Assembly: GCF_000717655.1 (NCBI RefSeq)
Contig: NZ_JNZY01000004.1
Span: forward strand, 186,001 to 250,000
Direction: 5' to 3'
Source of the DNA: Streptomyces katrae
GTDB taxonomy: Bacteria > Actinomycetota > Actinomycetes > Streptomycetales > Streptomycetaceae
DNA length: 64,000 nt
Part shown: positions 17,370-26,396 of the stretch, piece by piece
Layout of the letters: each line of letters begins with the position of its first letter
How positions within the stretch are numbered: the stretch's first letter is position 1
The notes under the pieces: model-generated
Database searches by the model: none
What the model saw: only the letters and a program-made list of their open reading frames with translations
What the model was told of the DNA's origin: nothing
Made by a program: the position numbers and the translations under genes

Positions 17370-18020
17370 CTACGCGTCTGCAAGGCTCCCGAACGCCGAA
17401 ACGGCCTCGGGTCGGATGCCGGAAGGCCTGACGATCTGCTGGTCCCGCAGCCGTTGTTCCAGTTGCTCATCCGTCTTTCCCACCTGCTTGTCCACCACAT
17501 GGGACCCGATAATGCCCTCCAGGTTCGCAAGGTCGATCGGGTATTTGTGATTGCTTTCGTCGTCCCCCGCCACCGTGTAGAGCGGATCGTTCTTGAAATC
17601 GGTCAGAGCTCGGGCGCCGAAGGACTCCGCCCGCGCCGACTCGGCCCGGAACGTGGGAGCACTGAGATATGCCTCATCCAGGGCTTCGTGCAGTTTGCTG
17701 AGCTCAGCGACCTGTCGGCGCACGCGGTTGTTGTACGCCTCGACCGCCGCGTTCATCGCCTCCTCGTCCACCTCAAGGGAGAAGCCGACCGCGAAACTCC
17801 TCCCCCTCCACTCATAACCCTCGCGACTCTGGCCCCACCCGCTCGCACCCCAGACAGCGCCGCAGAATTGCCGCATCGCGGCGTTCCACTCGCCGTTGGA
17901 CCCCTGGGTGTAGTTGTGCAGAGCACTGCTGAGGTTTCCGTCCGTGGTGGTGACGGACGTGCTCGCATACACCCAGGCGACGGACATGCTGTCCAAACCC
18001 ACGTAATCGGGCAACGGCAT
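17370..18020 (-). CDS. Hypothetical protein in the island
   Basis: A 216-residue protein without a family I recognise. The first 75 residues are rich in Trp, Gly, Ser and Asn (WGASGWGQSREGYEWRG); residues 85-140 look like a charged helical segment (AYNNRVRRQVAELSKLHEAL); the tail is acidic. There is no obvious ribosome site before ATG 18020, and the left part of the reading frame starts only 90 bp from the island boundary, so the N-terminus could be truncated. An in-frame TGA lies upstream, so it cannot extend far. The 259 bases between this gene and the next (17111-17369) show nothing else. Confidence 0.5.
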   Translation of the reverse strand: MPLPDYVGLDSMSVAWVYASTSVTTTDGNLSSALHNYTQGSNGEWNAAMRQFCGAVWGASGWGQSREGYEWRGRSFAVGFSLEVDEEAMNAAVEAYNNRVRRQVAELSKLHEALDEAYLSAPTFRAESARAESFGARALTDFKNDPLYTVAGDDESNHKYPIDLANLEGIIGSHVVDKQVGKTDEQLEQRLRDQQIVRPSGIRPEAVSAFGSLADA

Positions 18021-18108
18021 GAGGTGCGCGCGAGTTTGCCGGTGGGCCGCTTCCGCTCCGCTGCACGTTCACGCCGGCGCCCGAAATACCCCCGTTGGGG
18101 AGTGACCG

Positions 18109-18256
18109 CTCCCACACTCGTGGGAACCATCTACGGCATGAACTTCGAGGACATGCCGGAGTTGAAGTGGCCGGCGGCTACCCCTTCGCGGTCCTGCTGA
18201 TGGCCGTCGTCTGCGTCAGCCTCTACGTCATTTTCGAGAAGCGCGACTGGCCATAG
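18109..18256 (+). pseudogene. Displaced original 3' end of corA
   Basis: The first frame reads TLVGTIYGMNFEDMPELKW; after a small deletion another frame reads GYPFAVLLMAVVCVSLYVIF and ends in KRDWP-stop. This is the C-terminal membrane region of CorA with native, GC-rich codons, but it is out of frame in the middle and has no start. It lies 20 bp from the stop of the HEAT-repeat gene, which would be the ancestral convergent neighbour of corA. Confidence 0.85.
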
Positions 18257-18275
18257 CCGGCAGGCCGGGAGGGCG

Positions 18276-21200
18276 TCATTCGGCTTCGGCGGTCGTGATC
18301 TGTCCGAGAACCTCTGTGTACAGGGATCGCCTGTCGGGGCGGACGTGGGCGGCGGCGTGTCTGAGGGCGGGGATCGACGACGTGCCCATGACGGTGAGTC
18401 CCTCGGCCGCGGCCTTGCGGACGGTGGGGTGGGGGTGCTCCAGCAGCCCGGTCAGGGCGGGGATCGCGGGGGCCCAACTCGCGTGGGAGAGGGTCCGGAT
18501 CGCCGTGCGCACCAGGTCCGGCTGGGGGTCGTCCAGCAGGATCGTCGTGTGGCGGAGGTAGGTCTGCCGGTCCAGCACGGCCCGCGAGGTGCGGTGGGCG
18601 TGCAGGCGGACCTTCGGCTTCGGGTGATGCAGCAACTCGCCGATCAGGTCCCGGAGGCCGGGGTCCTGGTCCGGGCCGGGGACCCGGTGTTCCTCGGCCA
18701 GTCGCGTGAGCGCTCGGCGTATCCGCATCGGGTCGCCGGTGCGGGCCAGGTCGAGGAGATGCTGCCCGGACGGGGCTCGTGACGGTGCCGGCGGGGCGGC
18801 CGGGGCACGGTCGCGGAGGGCGGCCAGCGCGGCGGCGTCCTGCCGTACGGCGTCGGGGTGGCGCAGCGGACCCTCGACGAGGAGCAGGCCGTCCGCGAGG
18901 TCGTCGCGGCCTTCGGCACGCAGCCGGCGGCAGGTCCGCACCAGCGCGGGGGTGCGCAGCAGGGGACGCCCGCGGAGCAGGTCGAGGAACCCCCAGGCTC
19001 CGGCGTCGAGCCGGTCGCCGAGATGCTCCGCCAGTACGTCGGAGGGGGCCCGGCGCAGCGCCCGTCCGGCTGCGGAGCTGCCGGCCGGCGGGTCGTGCTC
19101 CCACCAGTCCAGCAAAATCGGAATGAGTGGTTCCAGGTCCCCCGGGTCGAGCCGGCCCGCCGCCAGGGCGACCCTGTCGTGCAGGACGTCATCCGCGCGA
19201 AGTTCCGTCTCGCCGACGGCGTTGAGCGTGTGGGCCAGGTCGATACCGACCGGTACGTCGATGCGGCCTTGCAGAAACGCCCGGAGCACGGGAAGCCTGG
19301 CCTCGGGCTCGGGCCACTCCAGGAGCGCCAGGGCCGCAGTGTGCCGGTGATCCGGAGCGGGTGCCTGCAGCATGGTCAGCAGGCGCTCCCGCAGTGCGGT
19401 CGAACGGGGCTGGTCGAGGTCGTCGATGTGTACCGCCCGCGGTCGCGGCGTCCGCGGGTACGTGGTCTCGGTGATGGTCCAGGGTGGTGCGTCGAGCGGC
19501 TGGATGTCCGTCATCCAGTCGATGAGGGCGGCGCGGACCTCGGGGCCGGCAGAGGCGTGGACATCGATCAGTGTGCTCAGGCGGTCCCGGGAGTCCGGGA
19601 TGCCCTCGGGCCCGGGAGGGAGTCGGCGGAATCGTTCCAGGGTGCTCGGCGTGCGCACCGCCGCGTCCAGTGCGGCTCGCCACGCCTCGGCTTCGGCCGG
19701 CGCGGCAGGGGCGGCAGGGGCGGCAGGCGCGGCGAACGCGTCCCGCAGCACAGCGGTCTCGGCCTGCCAGGGGTTGGCACCCAGCCGCGCCGAAGCAAGT
19801 GCCTGCTCGAGGTCGGCGCGGACCAGCACCGCGCCGAGCCGGCGGAGCAGCGTCAGCAGGGACCGGCCCCCGGGCGCAGGGGGCAGCGCGCGCACCGCGT
19901 CGGCGACTGCCGGCTTCAGAGCCGCCGCCAGAGTCGGCGCGACCGCTTCGAGTACCGCGATGAGCTCGTTCCGGTCTCGGGCCGGGGCCTCGGCGAGGCC
20001 GTCGAGCAGGACGCCGTGGGACCGGGCGAAGGCCGTCAGCTCCTCGGTCGTCCACGGTGCCGGGCAGAGCCGGAGGACGAGGGCCAGTACGCGACCTCGT
20101 GCAGCGGGTTCGCAGCCGGCCAGGCGAAGCCAGTCCGGCAGCATGGGCCGCAGGGCCCGCAGTTGGGTGGGGTGCGGCTGCTCACGCCTCTGGGCGACGC
20201 GTAGCGCGACCGACGGGTTCCAGCCCTCCGTCGCCAGCGACCTGAGGTCCCGGTCCGCTCCGCCGTCCACCGCCGGCCCCGGCGTGGCGGGCGGGGTGAT
20301 CCCGTGCTCGGCCATGGCCGGCGACAGCTCCTCGATCGTCCCGGAAGCGAGGCCGACCCGGCCGGTCGCCACCAGGGCGAGCAGGGTCGGTGCGACCCGT
20401 GATGCCTGGTCGGCCAGTGCGAGGACCGAGGCCGCCGGCAGTGTGCGGTCGAGGCCTTCCAGCAGCAGTTCGCGGGCGCGGCCGTCTTCGCTGTGTTCGG
20501 CGGCGGCGAGGACGGTCGCCACGTACGCGTCGCCGAGGACGGCGCGCAGCGCCTCGACGAGCGAGCCGCGCAGGCCCGGGTTGTCGTGACGCCCGAGCCA
20601 GAAGAGCAGTGCCGGTACCGCCACGGGCGTGCCCGCGCGGACCAGGACCTCGGCGGCGGTCTTCTTGATGTTCATGTTCGGATGGTCGAGACATGCGGCG
20701 ATCGCGGCGGAGGCCCAGCGGGCCCGGGCGTGGCCGAGTGCGAGCAGCGCCTGCCGAACGGTCTGGATGTCCTGTGCGGCGGTCAGCGCGATCAAGGTCG
20801 CCGACAATGCCTGCGCGTCGTCCCCGGTGGCGTCGCGGGCGAGCAGCGCGAGCACGTGCTTGCGGACGTGCCGGTCGCGGTGCCGCAGAAGGCGGTGCGC
20901 CCGCGTACGGGTGCGCGCGTAGGGGGCCCGGAGCAGGAGTTCGAGCAGGATCGCCTGCTCGCCGGCCGACAGGCCGGGCCGGTCCAGCAGATCCAGACCC
21001 ATGGTCGCGACGAGTGCGTGTCCGGCCTCTTGTTCAGTCGCCGCATCGAGCAGGCAGGACGGCCTGATCCGTCCGCGCCTGTGGAGACGACGGCCCAGGC
21101 CGTGTACGGCATCCAGGATCTCCTGGGGTACGACGGGCTCGACGGGCTCCCCGGCCGGCCGTCCGGTGTCGAGTCGCGGGGCGGCTCCGCCCGGCTCCCA

Positions 21201-22907
21201 CGACGCCGCCAGTTCGGCCACGATGCGCAGGAGCAGGTCCGCGATGACCGGCAGCGTGCCGGCGCCGCCGTGGGTGGCCAGTCTGCACAGTGCCGCCACC
21301 GGCTCGTCCGGGTCCAGATGGGAACCCAGGAGGGCCAGTTCGTGCTCGTCAGGGCCACCGAGATCCGCCGCGATGCGGGTCGGCAGATCGGTGGGATCGA
21401 GACGGACGAGGATGGCACGTCGCTGTGACGGGTCGTGGGTCAGATGCCACAGCACCTCGAGGGCGCGGCTGCGCACCGCGCGGAGATGCGGCGCGATCAC
21501 GCCCACGCTCTCCGCCGTGGCGAGACCGAGCCCTTCCCTCAGCGCCGTCGTCGTCCGGTGACCGCCGATGGCCTTCAGAGCATCCAGGGCCGCTGCCGGA
21601 GCGGAGGGCAGGAGAGCGATCACGGCGTCTTCGGCATCCTCGTGGCGCAAGGCGCGGATCGCGTCGAGGAAAGGCCCTGGCACGGGAGCCGAGGGAAGAA
21701 CCCGTGTGATCGCGTCCCCGATCGGCAGCTCCCCCGTCCCCTGTCCGGCGAGGGCGACCAGCAGCGTGAGCCGCCGCGGCCAGCTCGGATCGTCGGCGTC
21801 CGCATCCACCAGCACGCGCAGCACCGCCTGTCGGCAGGTGTACAGGATCGTCGCGACCTCGTGGGGCGGGATGGAGTGATCGGCCAGCGCCAGGCCGATG
21901 ATGGACGGGACGTGCGGGTCGTCCGGGAAGTGCCCCCGCCGGTGGAGCCCGCGCAGGCACGTCACCGCCGGGCCGCCGAACAGCAGGGGGTCCCGTGCGG
22001 CGATGGCAGTCAACGCGCCTATGTCCCCACGGTCCGCCAGGTCACCGAGCAGTTCCATCCCGCGCCGGCGAAGACCCGGCGGCAGATCCGGATCGTCGAC
22101 GACCTGCCGCAGCAGGCCACCGTGCCCGTGATGGACGGCAGCCGCGATTGCGGCATCGGCCGCCTCGGGCCGTGTGATCACCGAGTCGGCCGTGAGAAAG
22201 GGAGACAGGAGTCCCTGCGGCAAGGGCGCCAACGCGGCCCACGGCGCGGCGAGTTCACCCAGTACGTCGGCGACGACGGCCGCACTGTCGGCACCGAGCA
22301 GGCGGATCGCACACTCGCGAACCAGTGCGGGGGCCAGCAGACCGGCGTGCAGCCCCTGCCGGGCCAGCTGCAGCGCCGCGGCCTGCAGCACCGGGTCACC
22401 GCTGTCGGCCAGTTCGTTCACGAGGTGCCCGGGCCGGTGCGCGCGGGTGACGGTCATTTCCCGCACGGCCTGGTACAGCAGTTCGCCCCGCGGTTCCTTC
22501 CGGATCAACGTGGGCTCGTTGATCAGCTCAGCGCGCAGCCAGGCGATCTGCACCCGCGCCGGGAGCCCGGCCGAACGCCACGACGGCCGGCGGAGCCCCT
22601 GGCGATACGGCCCCAGTCGTTCATGGAGCCGCGCCAGGACGAGCGCCGCCTCCGGCGGTCCCTCCACCGATACCGGCAGCAGCCCCGCGAGTTCGGCCTT
22701 CTCAGGGTCGTCACCCGTCCGGCCCGACGTGACCCGCTCGGTCAGAAGGACCAGGCCCAGATGCCGAATGCGGGGATCGTCGTGCCGGATGAGGCGTCCG
22801 AAAACGGCCGGCGGGCAGAGCTGCGCGTCAAGATGGCCGGCCAGCCAGCCGACGTCAGCTCGGCGCACCGCATCGTGGAAGGGCTTGTCTGCCGGCGTGA
22901 TCATCAT
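18276..22907 (-). CDS. Giant HEAT-repeat protein
   Basis: A 1,543-residue protein built almost wholly of paired amphipathic helices typical of HEAT/armadillo repeats. Examples are HPNMNIKKTAAEVLVRAGTP, LLHHPKPKVRLHAHRTSRAV and LEHPHPTVRKAAAEGLTVMG. No signal peptide, membrane helix or enzymatic motif was seen. Alanine/proline spacers (APAAPAAPAAPAEAEAW) divide blocks. Such solenoids act as scaffolds for proteins or nucleic acids. Its partners are unknown. It is convergent with corA and divergent from the GH16 gene. It is unusually long for a bacterial HEAT protein. Confidence 0.85.
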   Translation of the reverse strand: MMITPADKPFHDAVRRADVGWLAGHLDAQLCPPAVFGRLIRHDDPRIRHLGLVLLTERVTSGRTGDDPEKAELAGLLPVSVEGPPEAALVLARLHERLGPYRQGLRRPSWRSAGLPARVQIAWLRAELINEPTLIRKEPRGELLYQAVREMTVTRAHRPGHLVNELADSGDPVLQAAALQLARQGLHAGLLAPALVRECAIRLLGADSAAVVADVLGELAAPWAALAPLPQGLLSPFLTADSVITRPEAADAAIAAAVHHGHGGLLRQVVDDPDLPPGLRRRGMELLGDLADRGDIGALTAIAARDPLLFGGPAVTCLRGLHRRGHFPDDPHVPSIIGLALADHSIPPHEVATILYTCRQAVLRVLVDADADDPSWPRRLTLLVALAGQGTGELPIGDAITRVLPSAPVPGPFLDAIRALRHEDAEDAVIALLPSAPAAALDALKAIGGHRTTTALREGLGLATAESVGVIAPHLRAVRSRALEVLWHLTHDPSQRRAILVRLDPTDLPTRIAADLGGPDEHELALLGSHLDPDEPVAALCRLATHGGAGTLPVIADLLLRIVAELAASWEPGGAAPRLDTGRPAGEPVEPVVPQEILDAVHGLGRRLHRRGRIRPSCLLDAATEQEAGHALVATMGLDLLDRPGLSAGEQAILLELLLRAPYARTRTRAHRLLRHRDRHVRKHVLALLARDATGDDAQALSATLIALTAAQDIQTVRQALLALGHARARWASAAIAACLDHPNMNIKKTAAEVLVRAGTPVAVPALLFWLGRHDNPGLRGSLVEALRAVLGDAYVATVLAAAEHSEDGRARELLLEGLDRTLPAASVLALADQASRVAPTLLALVATGRVGLASGTIEELSPAMAEHGITPPATPGPAVDGGADRDLRSLATEGWNPSVALRVAQRREQPHPTQLRALRPMLPDWLRLAGCEPAARGRVLALVLRLCPAPWTTEELTAFARSHGVLLDGLAEAPARDRNELIAVLEAVAPTLAAALKPAVADAVRALPPAPGGRSLLTLLRRLGAVLVRADLEQALASARLGANPWQAETAVLRDAFAAPAAPAAPAAPAEAEAWRAALDAAVRTPSTLERFRRLPPGPEGIPDSRDRLSTLIDVHASAGPEVRAALIDWMTDIQPLDAPPWTITETTYPRTPRPRAVHIDDLDQPRSTALRERLLTMLQAPAPDHRHTAALALLEWPEPEARLPVLRAFLQGRIDVPVGIDLAHTLNAVGETELRADDVLHDRVALAAGRLDPGDLEPLIPILLDWWEHDPPAGSSAAGRALRRAPSDVLAEHLGDRLDAGAWGFLDLLRGRPLLRTPALVRTCRRLRAEGRDDLADGLLLVEGPLRHPDAVRQDAAALAALRDRAPAAPPAPSRAPSGQHLLDLARTGDPMRIRRALTRLAEEHRVPGPDQDPGLRDLIGELLHHPKPKVRLHAHRTSRAVLDRQTYLRHTTILLDDPQPDLVRTAIRTLSHASWAPAIPALTGLLEHPHPTVRKAAAEGLTVMGTSSIPALRHAAAHVRPDRRSLYTEVLGQITTAEAE

Positions 22908-22983
22908 CGGATGCTAATGCGGACGTTCCCCGCACCACCAGCAGGTGATCTGCGGCAGCCGGCAGAGCGGCACTCCCGCACTC

Positions 22984-23037
22984 TTGACCGGGACGCGTCA
23001 AGGGGGTTCACTCCCACTCACGCTCAGGTCTGGACCA
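22984..23037 (+). promoter_or_regulatory. GH16 gene promoter with a DasR-like site
   Basis: TTGACC (22984-22989), a 17-bp spacer and TTCACT (23007-23012) form a plausible promoter. Just after the predicted start lies AGGTCTGGACCA (23026-23037), matching the DasR responsive element core TGGTCTAGACCA at 10 of 12 positions. DasR is the GlcNAc-sensing GntR repressor of chitin-use genes in Streptomyces. Confidence 0.5.
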
Positions 23038-23057
23038 GCGCTCGAATCGAGGCCCCC

Positions 23058-24350
23058 ATGTCCACACCCTTACGCAGACGCGGATCGACGCTGGCAGCGC
23101 TTGTCGGCAGCTCCTTGGCACTTGTTCTCGGCTGGGGTCCGGCCACCTCGGCCGTCACGCCCGTCATGCCCGTCATGCCCGTCACGCCCGTCACCCGGGC
23201 GGCAGCCGTCGACGCCGTCACCTTCGAGGACGACTTCGACGGCCCGGGCGGGGCCGCCGTGGACACCGGGAAGTGGCAGATCGAGACCGGGGACAACGTC
23301 AACAACCACGAGCGGCAGTGGTACACGCCGGGCGCCGCCAACGCCGCGCTCGACGGCCGGGGCAACCTGGTGATCACCGCCCGCCGCGAGAATCCCGACA
23401 ACTACCAGTGCTGGTACGGCCGGTGCGAGTACACCTCCGCGCGCTTGAACACCGCCGGCCGGTTCACCCAGGCGTACGGGCACGTCGAGACCCGGATGAA
23501 GGTACCGCGCGGGCAGGGCATGTGGCCCGCCTTCTGGATGCTCGGCCATGACATCGGCCAGGTCGGCTGGCCGAACAGCGGTGAGATCGACGTCATGGAG
23601 AACGTCGGGTACGAGCCGTCGACCGTGCACGGCACCGTCCACGGGCCCGGGTACTCGGGCGGCGGGGGCATCGGGGCTGCGTACACGCTGTCCGGCGGTC
23701 GTGCCTTCGCCGACGACTTCCACACCTTCGCCGTGGACTGGGCGCCGGGCTCGATCACCTGGTCCGTGGACGGGCAGGTCTACCAGCGCCGGACCCCCGC
23801 CGACCTCGGCGGCCGGCAGTGGGTCTTCGACAAGCCGTTCTTCCTCATCCTCAACCTCGCGGTGGGCGGCGACTGGCCGGGGAACCCGGACGGTTCGACG
23901 CAGTTCCCCAACCAGCTCGTGGTCGATTACGTGCGCGTCACCACCTCCGATGGCGGCGGCGGGCGTACCGGAACCTTCGTCGGGCTGGCCGGCAAGTGCC
24001 TGGACGTGGCCGGCTCGCAGACCGCCAACGGCACCCAGGTCCAGCTCTACACCTGCAACGGCACGGGCGCCCAGCGGTGGACGCTGCCGGGCGACGGCAC
24101 CGTCCGGGCGCTCGGCAAGTGCCTGGACGTCAACGCGGCCTCCACGGAACCCGGCGCCAAGGTCCAGCTGTGGGACTGCAACGGCTCCGGCGCCCAGCGC
24201 TTCGATCACAACGCCACCACCCGGGACCTGGTGAACGTCCCGGCCGACAAGTGCGTGGACGTCCGCGAGCAGAACCCGGCCGATGCGACCCCCGTCCAGA
24301 CCTGGTGGTGCAGCGGCAATCCCAACCAGAAGTGGACTTTCACCGGCTGA
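23058..24350 (+). CDS. Secreted GH16 endo-beta-1,3-glucanase with ricin-type lectin domain
   Basis: A 430-residue secreted enzyme. The order is a signal peptide (MSTPLRRRGSTLAALVGSSL, hydrophobic to about 33), a short PVMPVMPVTPVTR linker made of 9-bp repeats, a GH16 catalytic domain (about 52-300) and a C-terminal ricin B/CBM13 trefoil (about 305-430). The catalytic motif is GEIDVMENVG (nucleophile and acid/base Glu in ExDxxE). The trefoil has the QxW-type repeats AQRW, AQRF and NQKW. GH16 proteins with this architecture hydrolyse laminarin-type beta-1,3-glucan of fungal walls. ATG 23058 follows GAGG. Confidence 0.92.
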   Translation: MSTPLRRRGSTLAALVGSSLALVLGWGPATSAVTPVMPVMPVTPVTRAAAVDAVTFEDDFDGPGGAAVDTGKWQIETGDNVNNHERQWYTPGAANAALDGRGNLVITARRENPDNYQCWYGRCEYTSARLNTAGRFTQAYGHVETRMKVPRGQGMWPAFWMLGHDIGQVGWPNSGEIDVMENVGYEPSTVHGTVHGPGYSGGGGIGAAYTLSGGRAFADDFHTFAVDWAPGSITWSVDGQVYQRRTPADLGGRQWVFDKPFFLILNLAVGGDWPGNPDGSTQFPNQLVVDYVRVTTSDGGGGRTGTFVGLAGKCLDVAGSQTANGTQVQLYTCNGTGAQRWTLPGDGTVRALGKCLDVNAASTEPGAKVQLWDCNGSGAQRFDHNATTRDLVNVPADKCVDVREQNPADATPVQTWWCSGNPNQKWTFTG

Positions 24351-24356
24351 GCACGG

Positions 24357-26396
24357 TCACCAGGGGCGGAGCAGCTCGCGGAGGGCGTCGGTGTCGCCCA
24401 GCAGGGCGTCCGTGTCGCCGTCCGTGAGGGACGGGTCCGCCATCGGGCGGAGGGCGGGGTCGCGGAGGGCGGCTGCCAGGGCGGCGACCTTGTGGTTGAG
24501 GACCTCGTTGACCCGCTCGTCGACCGTGTCGGCGGCCAGCAGCACCGTGCAGGTGGGGCGGGCGGCGGCGGGCAGGCCGAGGCGGTGCGTGCGGTCGAGG
24601 GCCTGGAGCCAGGTGCCGGCGGCGTACCCGCGGTCCAGGTGCACCTGGTCGCTGGCCGCCAGGTGCAGGGAGACCCCCTCGCCCAGGGTCTGCGGGGTCG
24701 CGACCAGGGCCCAGCAGTCGTCGTCGTGGCGGAAGCGGTCGAGCTCGCCCTGGCGGTCGTCGAGCGGGGTGGTGCCCGTGACGACGGCCGGACGGTGCCG
24801 GGCCAGCGCCGTGACCAGCGCCTCGATGTTGCCGAGGAAACCCGACCAGACGACGGTCTTGCGGCCCTGGGCGCGGTGCTCGGCGACGAGTTGAGCGGCG
24901 CGGACCACCTTGGCCGGGCGGATGTGCCGGGTCGGTTCGGCCACCAGGGAGGCCAGGTCCGGATGGCCGGGCCCGTCCAGCGGCAGCGACCACGGATGCC
25001 CCGGGGCGAAGACCGCGGCCGGGTTGGCCGCGGCCGCGATCAGGTGCAGCAGGGCGCGGCCCGCCCGGGCCGCCACCGCTGCCGAGGCGGATCCCTCGGC
25101 TCCGGCGGCGTCCTGCGCCCACTGCCGTACGCGGCTGGTCATGGCGTCGTACAGGGCGCGGTGGGAGGCGTCGAGGGCGATGCGTTCCACCCTCAGGTGC
25201 AGGGGCGGGAGTTCGAGATCGTCCTTGGTGGCCCGTACGTAGGCCCGGTCCCGGAGGTGGGCGAGGTCGCCGTGGACGAGCCGGGGTCCCTGCCCCGGCC
25301 ACACCAGGTCGAACACGGCCTCGAGGTCGCGGGGCCGGTTGGGCATCGGGGTACCGGTCAGGACCATGACGGCGTCGGCGCGGCGGGCGAGTTCCGCCGC
25401 CTGCGCGCCGCGCCGGGAGGCGGCGCCGGCCTTGGCGCGGTGGGCCTCGTCGAACACGGTGAGGACCTTGCGCCCGCGGGACCAGCCGGCGAGTGCGGCG
25501 CGCACCGCCGGGTCGCCGAGGCGCTCGTAGTTGAGTACGACGACGGTGTCGGTGCGCGCCATGACCCGGGGGCGTACGGCGACGGCGGGCGCCCGGTCGG
25601 GGGCGAAGCAGGCGCGGGCCTCCTCCACCCAGGCCTCGAACGCGGAGGGCGGTGCGACGACGAGCAGGGCGTGCGCGGCCCGCCGGGCCCGCAGGGCGGT
25701 GAACACGGCGTACGCCACGGTGGTCTTCCCCGAGCCCGGTACGGAGAAGTTGGCGCCGCCGCCGGCACGGAGCAGGCGGGCCGCGGCGGTGCGCTGGAAG
25801 GGGAGCAGCCTCCGGACGAAGCCCAGGGCCGGGAGGTCGATGTCGGCGGGCCACGCGGACTGTTCGGCCGCATCGGCGGCGAGCAGCGCGGCCAGCCCGT
25901 CCGCGGCGGCGGCTCCGCCCGCGCGCAGCCGTTCGGCGGCCGGGGTCCAGGTCCACCGGGCGGCTGCCGCGGGATGGCGGGCGAGCAGCCGGGGCAGGGC
26001 CCGGGCCCGGTCACGGCGGACGACGACCGAGGCGGCGGTGACGGCCGTGGCGGGCGTGCCGTGCAGGGTCGGGCCGAGGAGGGCGGCCACGTCCTGCCAC
26101 CAGCGGTCGCTGACGTGCGCGGGCCGCCGCACCACGGGCCGCCCGGCCTCGTCGACGGCGACCGTGCCGGTGGCGCGGCGGTCATCGTCCCTGGCCACCG
26201 TGCCGGTCGCCCGCCCGTCGTGGTCACCGGTCACCGTGCCGGTCGCCCGCCCGTCGTGGTCACCGGTCACCGTGCCGGTGGCGCGGCGGTCGTCGGCCAC
26301 GGTCGTCGTACGGGCGCCGCGGCGGCCCTCCGCCGAGGCGGCGGCCTCGGTCGCGGCGGCGGCCTCGGTCGCGGCTTCCGCGTCCGCCGCGGTCAC
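24357..26396 (-). CDS. SNF2-type DEAH-box helicase/ATPase with N-terminal tandem repeats
   Basis: A 679-residue superfamily 2 ATPase starting at GTG 26396, which overlaps the upstream stop (GTGA). The Q-like motif is LPFQRTAAARLL, Walker A VPGSGKTT (about 219-226), the DEAH box VFDEAHRAK, motif III LTGTPM, and motif VI DRTHRLGLP followed by the SNF2-typical TVDERVNEVLNHKVAALA. Residues 38-86 are four imperfect 12-residue repeats (RATGTVTGDHDG type), encoded by 36-bp direct repeats. It is translationally coupled to the ParB-like gene, so the two most likely act together on DNA. A role in defence or DNA processing is inference. Confidence 0.85.
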   Translation of the reverse strand: MTAADAEAATEAAAATEAAASAEGRRGARTTTVADDRRATGTVTGDHDGRATGTVTGDHDGRATGTVARDDDRRATGTVAVDEAGRPVVRRPAHVSDRWWQDVAALLGPTLHGTPATAVTAASVVVRRDRARALPRLLARHPAAAARWTWTPAAERLRAGGAAAADGLAALLAADAAEQSAWPADIDLPALGFVRRLLPFQRTAAARLLRAGGGANFSVPGSGKTTVAYAVFTALRARRAAHALLVVAPPSAFEAWVEEARACFAPDRAPAVAVRPRVMARTDTVVVLNYERLGDPAVRAALAGWSRGRKVLTVFDEAHRAKAGAASRRGAQAAELARRADAVMVLTGTPMPNRPRDLEAVFDLVWPGQGPRLVHGDLAHLRDRAYVRATKDDLELPPLHLRVERIALDASHRALYDAMTSRVRQWAQDAAGAEGSASAAVAARAGRALLHLIAAAANPAAVFAPGHPWSLPLDGPGHPDLASLVAEPTRHIRPAKVVRAAQLVAEHRAQGRKTVVWSGFLGNIEALVTALARHRPAVVTGTTPLDDRQGELDRFRHDDDCWALVATPQTLGEGVSLHLAASDQVHLDRGYAAGTWLQALDRTHRLGLPAAARPTCTVLLAADTVDERVNEVLNHKVAALAAALRDPALRPMADPSLTDGDTDALLGDTDALRELLRPW
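26163..26306 (+). repeat. Four 36-bp tandem repeats inside the helicase gene
   Basis: Four direct repeats of 36 bp (26163-26198, 26199-26234, 26235-26270, 26271-26306); the two inner ones are identical and the outer two diverged. The length is a multiple of three, so copy-number change keeps the frame. They encode RATGTVTGDHDG-type units before the helicase core. Confidence 0.85.

Larger units (their letters stand above)
15519..18256. mobile_element. Small inserted island between two corA 3' ends
   Basis: The island is bounded by the low-GC 3' end of the present corA on the left and the displaced original corA 3' end on the right. The two ends share CCCACACTCG (15551-15560 and 18111-18120) and then about 45 bp of close similarity. 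Inside are an IS110-family remnant, its non-coding upstream region, and two genes of unknown function on the minus strand, all with weaker GC3 bias than the surroundings. No recombinase gene survives. A decayed integrative element or a recombination event between corA homologues would both explain it. Confidence 0.6.

Noticed and set aside
26163..26306. 36-bp repeats considered as a CRISPR array
   Set aside because: The units are directly adjacent with no spacers and encode an in-frame peptide repeat.
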